Positions 5,914-8,558 of a DNA stretch of 8,558 nucleotides are shown piece by piece. Within the stretch, counting starts at the first letter, position 1. Every line of letters starts with the position of its first letter. This DNA comes from an uncultured Bacteroides sp. (GTDB lineage: Bacteria; Bacteroidota; Bacteroidia; Bacteroidales; Bacteroidaceae). Both the position numbers and the translations under genes were made by a program. The notes under the pieces are model-generated. The model was not told the DNA's origin, did no database searches, and saw only the letters and a program-made list of their open reading frames with translations. The stretch is taken from NCBI GenBank assembly GCA_902472795.1, contig CABROZ010000099.1, positions 1 to 8,558 on the forward strand, read 5' to 3'.

Positions 5914-7365
5914 ATGTCTCCCCTATCCGTTCTGCTTACCCTCGCCGCCTATTTTGTTATCCTCTTCACCGTCTCCTACTTGGCCGGACGCAAAGCCGAC
6001 AATGCGGGCTTTTTCACCGGAAACCGCCGTTCGTCGTGGTACGTTGTGGCGTTTGCCATGATCGGCGCCAGCATATCGGGCGTCACCTACGTCTCCGTGC
6101 CCGGCATGGTGAAGGACAGCGGATTCGGCTACCTTCAGATGGTGCTGGGTTTCATTGCGGGGCAGTTCATCATTGCCTTCGTGCTCACGCCGCTATTCTA
6201 TCGCCTGAATCTCGTTTCGGTCTATGAATACTTAGAGAGCCGCTTCGGACGGGCATCCTACCGCACGGGGGCGTGGTTCTTCTTCCTCTCGAAGATGTTG
6301 GGAGCTGCCGTGCGTCTGATGCTGGTTTGCATCACCTTGCAGTTGCTCGTCTTTGGTCCCTGCGGACTGCCTTTCGTGCTGAATGCCGCCCTGACCGTGG
6401 CATTGGTCTGGCTCTACACCTGGCGCGGAGGCGTGAAGTCGCTCATCTGGACCGACTCGCTGAAGACGCTCTGTCTGATTGTGTCCGTCGTGCTCTGCAT
6501 CGGCTACATGGCTTCGGGCCTCGGGCTCACGCTGGATGGGGCTGCGGAAGCCGTCATGTCCAGCGAGCTGTCGCGCATCTTCTTCTTCGACGACCCGAAC
6601 AACCGGCAATACTTCTTCAAGCAATTTCTGGCAGGTGTATTCACCACCATCGCCATGAACGGGCTGGACCAGGACATGATGCAACGCAACCTGAGCTGCC
6701 GCAACTCGCGCGAGTCGCAGAAGAACCTGCTGACCAGCGCCTTGCTGCAGTTCTTCGTCATCCTGCTGTTCCTGATGCTGGGCGTGCTGCTCTACCTCTT
6801 TGCCGAAAGTCGCGGTATCCGGGTGGAGAAGAGCGACGAACTGTTTCCGCTGATTGCCACCGGCGGCTACCTGCCCGTCGTGGTGGGCATCCTCTTCATC
6901 GTGGGACTTACCGCGTCGGCCTATTCGGCGGCGGGCTCGGCACTGACGGCACTCACCACTTCGTTCACGGTGGACATCCTGGGCATCAAGGGCAAGACCG
7001 AAGCCGAAGTCGCCCGCCTGCGCCGCAGGGTACACGCGGGCATGGCGGTGCTGATGGGCATCGTCATCGTGGCCATCAACCTGCTGAACAATACCAGCGT
7101 CATCAACGCCGTCTATACATTGGCCAGTTATACTTACGGACCCATCCTCGGCCTGTTTGCCTTCGGCATCTTCTGCCGGCGCAGGGTACGCGACCGCTAC
7201 ATCCCGTTAGTGGCTCTTACCTCGCCCGCACTGTGCTACGTGTTGCAGCGCAATTCCGAGGCGTGGTTCGGCGGCTACCAGTTCAGCTACGAACTGCTGA
7301 TATTCAATGCGCTGTTCACCTGTCTGGGGCTGTGGATGGTGAGCCTGCCCCGGAAGAACATATAA
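5914..7365 (+). CDS. Sodium:solute symporter, candidate MurNAc (MurT-type) importer
   Basis: This is a 483-residue inner-membrane transporter of the SSS family (LeuT fold) with about 13 hydrophobic segments. Recognisable landmarks are G-N-R-R-S-S-W at 36-42 after the first helix, the S-I-S-G-V-T-Y-V-S-V-P-G helix break at 53-64, N-G-L-D-Q-D-M-M-Q-R-N at 249-259, and the small-residue helix G-L-T-A-S-A-Y-S-A-A-G-S at 331-342, whose Ser residues fit the Na2 sodium site. It is expected to couple Na+ entry to sugar-like solute import. Placement 11 bases after namZ points to MurNAc or a related amino sugar. Tannerella forsythia MurT, a MurNAc importer of this kind, is the precedent. Substrate cannot be read from sequence alone; other SSS substrates such as sialic acid or glucose remain possible. 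No murK or murQ is present in the window. Confidence 0.85.
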   Translation: MSPLSVLLTLAAYFVILFTVSYLAGRKADNAGFFTGNRRSSWYVVAFAMIGASISGVTYVSVPGMVKDSGFGYLQMVLGFIAGQFIIAFVLTPLFYRLNLVSVYEYLESRFGRASYRTGAWFFFLSKMLGAAVRLMLVCITLQLLVFGPCGLPFVLNAALTVALVWLYTWRGGVKSLIWTDSLKTLCLIVSVVLCIGYMASGLGLTLDGAAEAVMSSELSRIFFFDDPNNRQYFFKQFLAGVFTTIAMNGLDQDMMQRNLSCRNSRESQKNLLTSALLQFFVILLFLMLGVLLYLFAESRGIRVEKSDELFPLIATGGYLPVVVGILFIVGLTASAYSAAGSALTALTTSFTVDILGIKGKTEAEVARLRRRVHAGMAVLMGIVIVAINLLNNTSVINAVYTLASYTYGPILGLFAFGIFCRRRVRDRYIPLVALTSPALCYVLQRNSEAWFGGYQFSYELLIFNALFTCLGLWMVSLPRKNI

Positions 7366-7406
7366 AGAATAATCCATTATCCACCATATTTTACTTATTA
7401 CAGATT

Positions 7407-8558
7407 ATGAACATCGATTGCTACCTCCTTAGTACAGGAAACAAAGACATAGAACAGACCGTCAGCGGCCTGAAGGCCACAGGACAGGTCGCACAAATCA
7501 ACCTCATCGGGCCCAAAGTACCCGCGAACCTGAGGAACGGTTACGGCGTTCTGGAAACAGAAGTTCCTTTCAGCAGCCAGGTGATGCAAACCATCGCCCG
7601 AAGCGCACAGGCACCCTATACGCTGCTCTACACCAAGGACACCGCCCTCTGCTTAGGTATGTTCGCTCTGGAACGTATGATACGCATTCTGGAAGACAGC
7701 GATGCGGGCATGGTTTATGCCGACCATTATCAGCTGAAGGAAGGCCGGCGACAGGCAGCTCCCGTCATCGACTACCAGCCGGGGTCGCTGCGCGATGACT
7801 TCGACTTCGGCTCCGTCCTGCTGCTGCGCACCGACGCGCTGAAAGAAGCTGCCGACCGCATGACGTCCGACTATCGCTACGCCGGCCTGTACGACCTGCG
7901 CCTCAAGCTGTCGCAACATCATCAGCTGGTACACATCAACGAATACCTTTACACGGAAGTGGAGACCGACACCCGCCTGAGCGGCGAGAAGCAGTTTGAC
8001 TACGTCGATCCGCGCAACCGCGACCGCCAGATTGAGATGGAGGCAGCCTGCACCGAACACCTGAAGGAGGTGGGTGCCTATCTGAAACCGGAGTTCGAGT
8101 CCGTGGCCTTCGACGCCGGCGACTTCGAGTACGAAGCATCGGTCATCATCCCCGTGCGCAACCGTGTCCGCACCATCCGCGACGCCATCCGCTCGGTGCT
8201 GTCGCAGCAAGCAGACTTCCGCTTCAACCTGATTGTCATCGACAACCACTCCACCGACGGCACCACCGAGGCCATCGACGAATTTGCAGGCGACCCGCGC
8301 CTCATCCACCTCGTGCCCGACCGCGACGACTTAGGCATCGGCGGCTGCTGGAACGTGGGTGTGCACCATCCCCAGTGCGGCAAGTTTGCCATTCAGTTAG
8401 ACAGCGACGACGTTTACAAGGACGAACACACGCTCTCGACCCTCGTACGCGCCTTCTACCAGCAACAGTGCGCCATGGTGGTGGGCACGTACCTGATGAC
8501 CGACTTCCGGATGAACCCCATCCCGCCCGGCATCATCGACCACCGCGAATGGACGCCC
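7407..8558 (+). CDS. Two-domain family 2-like glycosyltransferase, cut by the right edge
   Basis: The reading frame is open from ATG 7407 to the window end (384 codons, no stop). The C-terminal half is a clear GT-A family 2 domain: V-I-I-P-V-R-N-R at 246-253, V-I-D-N-H-S-T-D-G-T ending at 286, and the metal/nucleotide-sugar motif D-S-D-D at 332-335. The N-terminal half (1 to about 240) also resembles a GT-A fold. P-Y-T-L-L-Y-T-K-D-T (70-79) followed by A-L-E-R-M, A-G-M-V-Y-A-D-H-Y and D-D-F-D-F-G-S (130-136) lines up with the second part of such domains, but T-K-D-T replaces D-x-D-D. That half is therefore probably inactive or altered. There is no signal peptide, so it should act in the cytoplasm using nucleotide sugars, for example in surface glycan synthesis. 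It lies 41 bases after the symporter with no terminator seen, so it may be in the same operon. Donor and acceptor are unknown. Confidence 0.85.
   Translation, partial: MNIDCYLLSTGNKDIEQTVSGLKATGQVAQINLIGPKVPANLRNGYGVLETEVPFSSQVMQTIARSAQAPYTLLYTKDTALCLGMFALERMIRILEDSDAGMVYADHYQLKEGRRQAAPVIDYQPGSLRDDFDFGSVLLLRTDALKEAADRMTSDYRYAGLYDLRLKLSQHHQLVHINEYLYTEVETDTRLSGEKQFDYVDPRNRDRQIEMEAACTEHLKEVGAYLKPEFESVAFDAGDFEYEASVIIPVRNRVRTIRDAIRSVLSQQADFRFNLIVIDNHSTDGTTEAIDEFAGDPRLIHLVPDRDDLGIGGCWNVGVHHPQCGKFAIQLDSDDVYKDEHTLSTLVRAFYQQQCAMVVGTYLMTDFRMNPIPPGIIDHREWTP

Noticed and set aside
6232..7035. Minus-strand open frame of 267 codons opposite the symporter
   Set aside because: It is a shadow of a membrane protein gene. 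It is highly enriched in Gln, His, Glu and Arg, which is the usual antisense of hydrophobic codons.
7653..8309. Minus-strand open frame of 218 codons opposite the glycosyltransferase
   Set aside because: The plus-strand frame carries GT2 motifs through the same stretch and stays open to the window end; the antisense frame has none.

Overview
The window looks like chromosomal DNA from a Bacteroides-type gut bacterium (order Bacteroidales). The evidence is threefold. Promoter candidates fit the Bacteroidetes -7 element TAnnTTTG. Most genes lack a Shine-Dalgarno site. The gene content is typical: a TonB-receptor-like outer-membrane barrel ending in Phe, an AAA-ATPase/PD-(D/E)XK protein of the kind expanded in Bacteroides, a NamZ/DUF1343 protein and a sodium:solute symporter. 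Genes are GC-rich with G/C-ending codons, and intergenic DNA is AT-rich. The species cannot be named from this.

Left half, minus strand. At positions 1-101 is the start of a lipoprotein gene that runs off the left edge. Upstream of it is a 785-residue outer-membrane beta-barrel protein (214-2571) with a short plug-like N-terminus. Next comes a 335-base intergenic region (2572-2906). It holds the barrel gene's promoter candidate and a GC-rich array of five units spaced exactly 22 bp apart (2768-2877). Upstream again, still on the minus strand, is a 520-residue AAA-ATPase-like/PD-(D/E)XK protein (2907-4469). Its start is fixed by a strong Shine-Dalgarno site and a well-placed promoter.

Centre (4470-4690). 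This is a divergent control region with promoter candidates facing both ways and several inverted repeats.

Right half, plus strand, probably one operon. It starts with a secreted NamZ-type exo-beta-N-acetylmuramidase (4691-5902). Eleven bases later is a sodium:solute symporter (5914-7365), and 41 bases after that a glycosyltransferase with two GT-A-like halves (7407 to the right edge, incomplete). NamZ beside a symporter suggests peptidoglycan salvage: NamZ would release MurNAc in the periplasm and the symporter would import it, as MurT does in Tannerella forsythia. No MurNAc kinase or etherase gene is visible here, so the substrate is inferred. The glycosyltransferase's link to this pathway is unknown.

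The least explained element is the 22-bp repeat array. The next most interesting points are the degenerate first half of the glycosyltransferase and the compact plug of the barrel protein.
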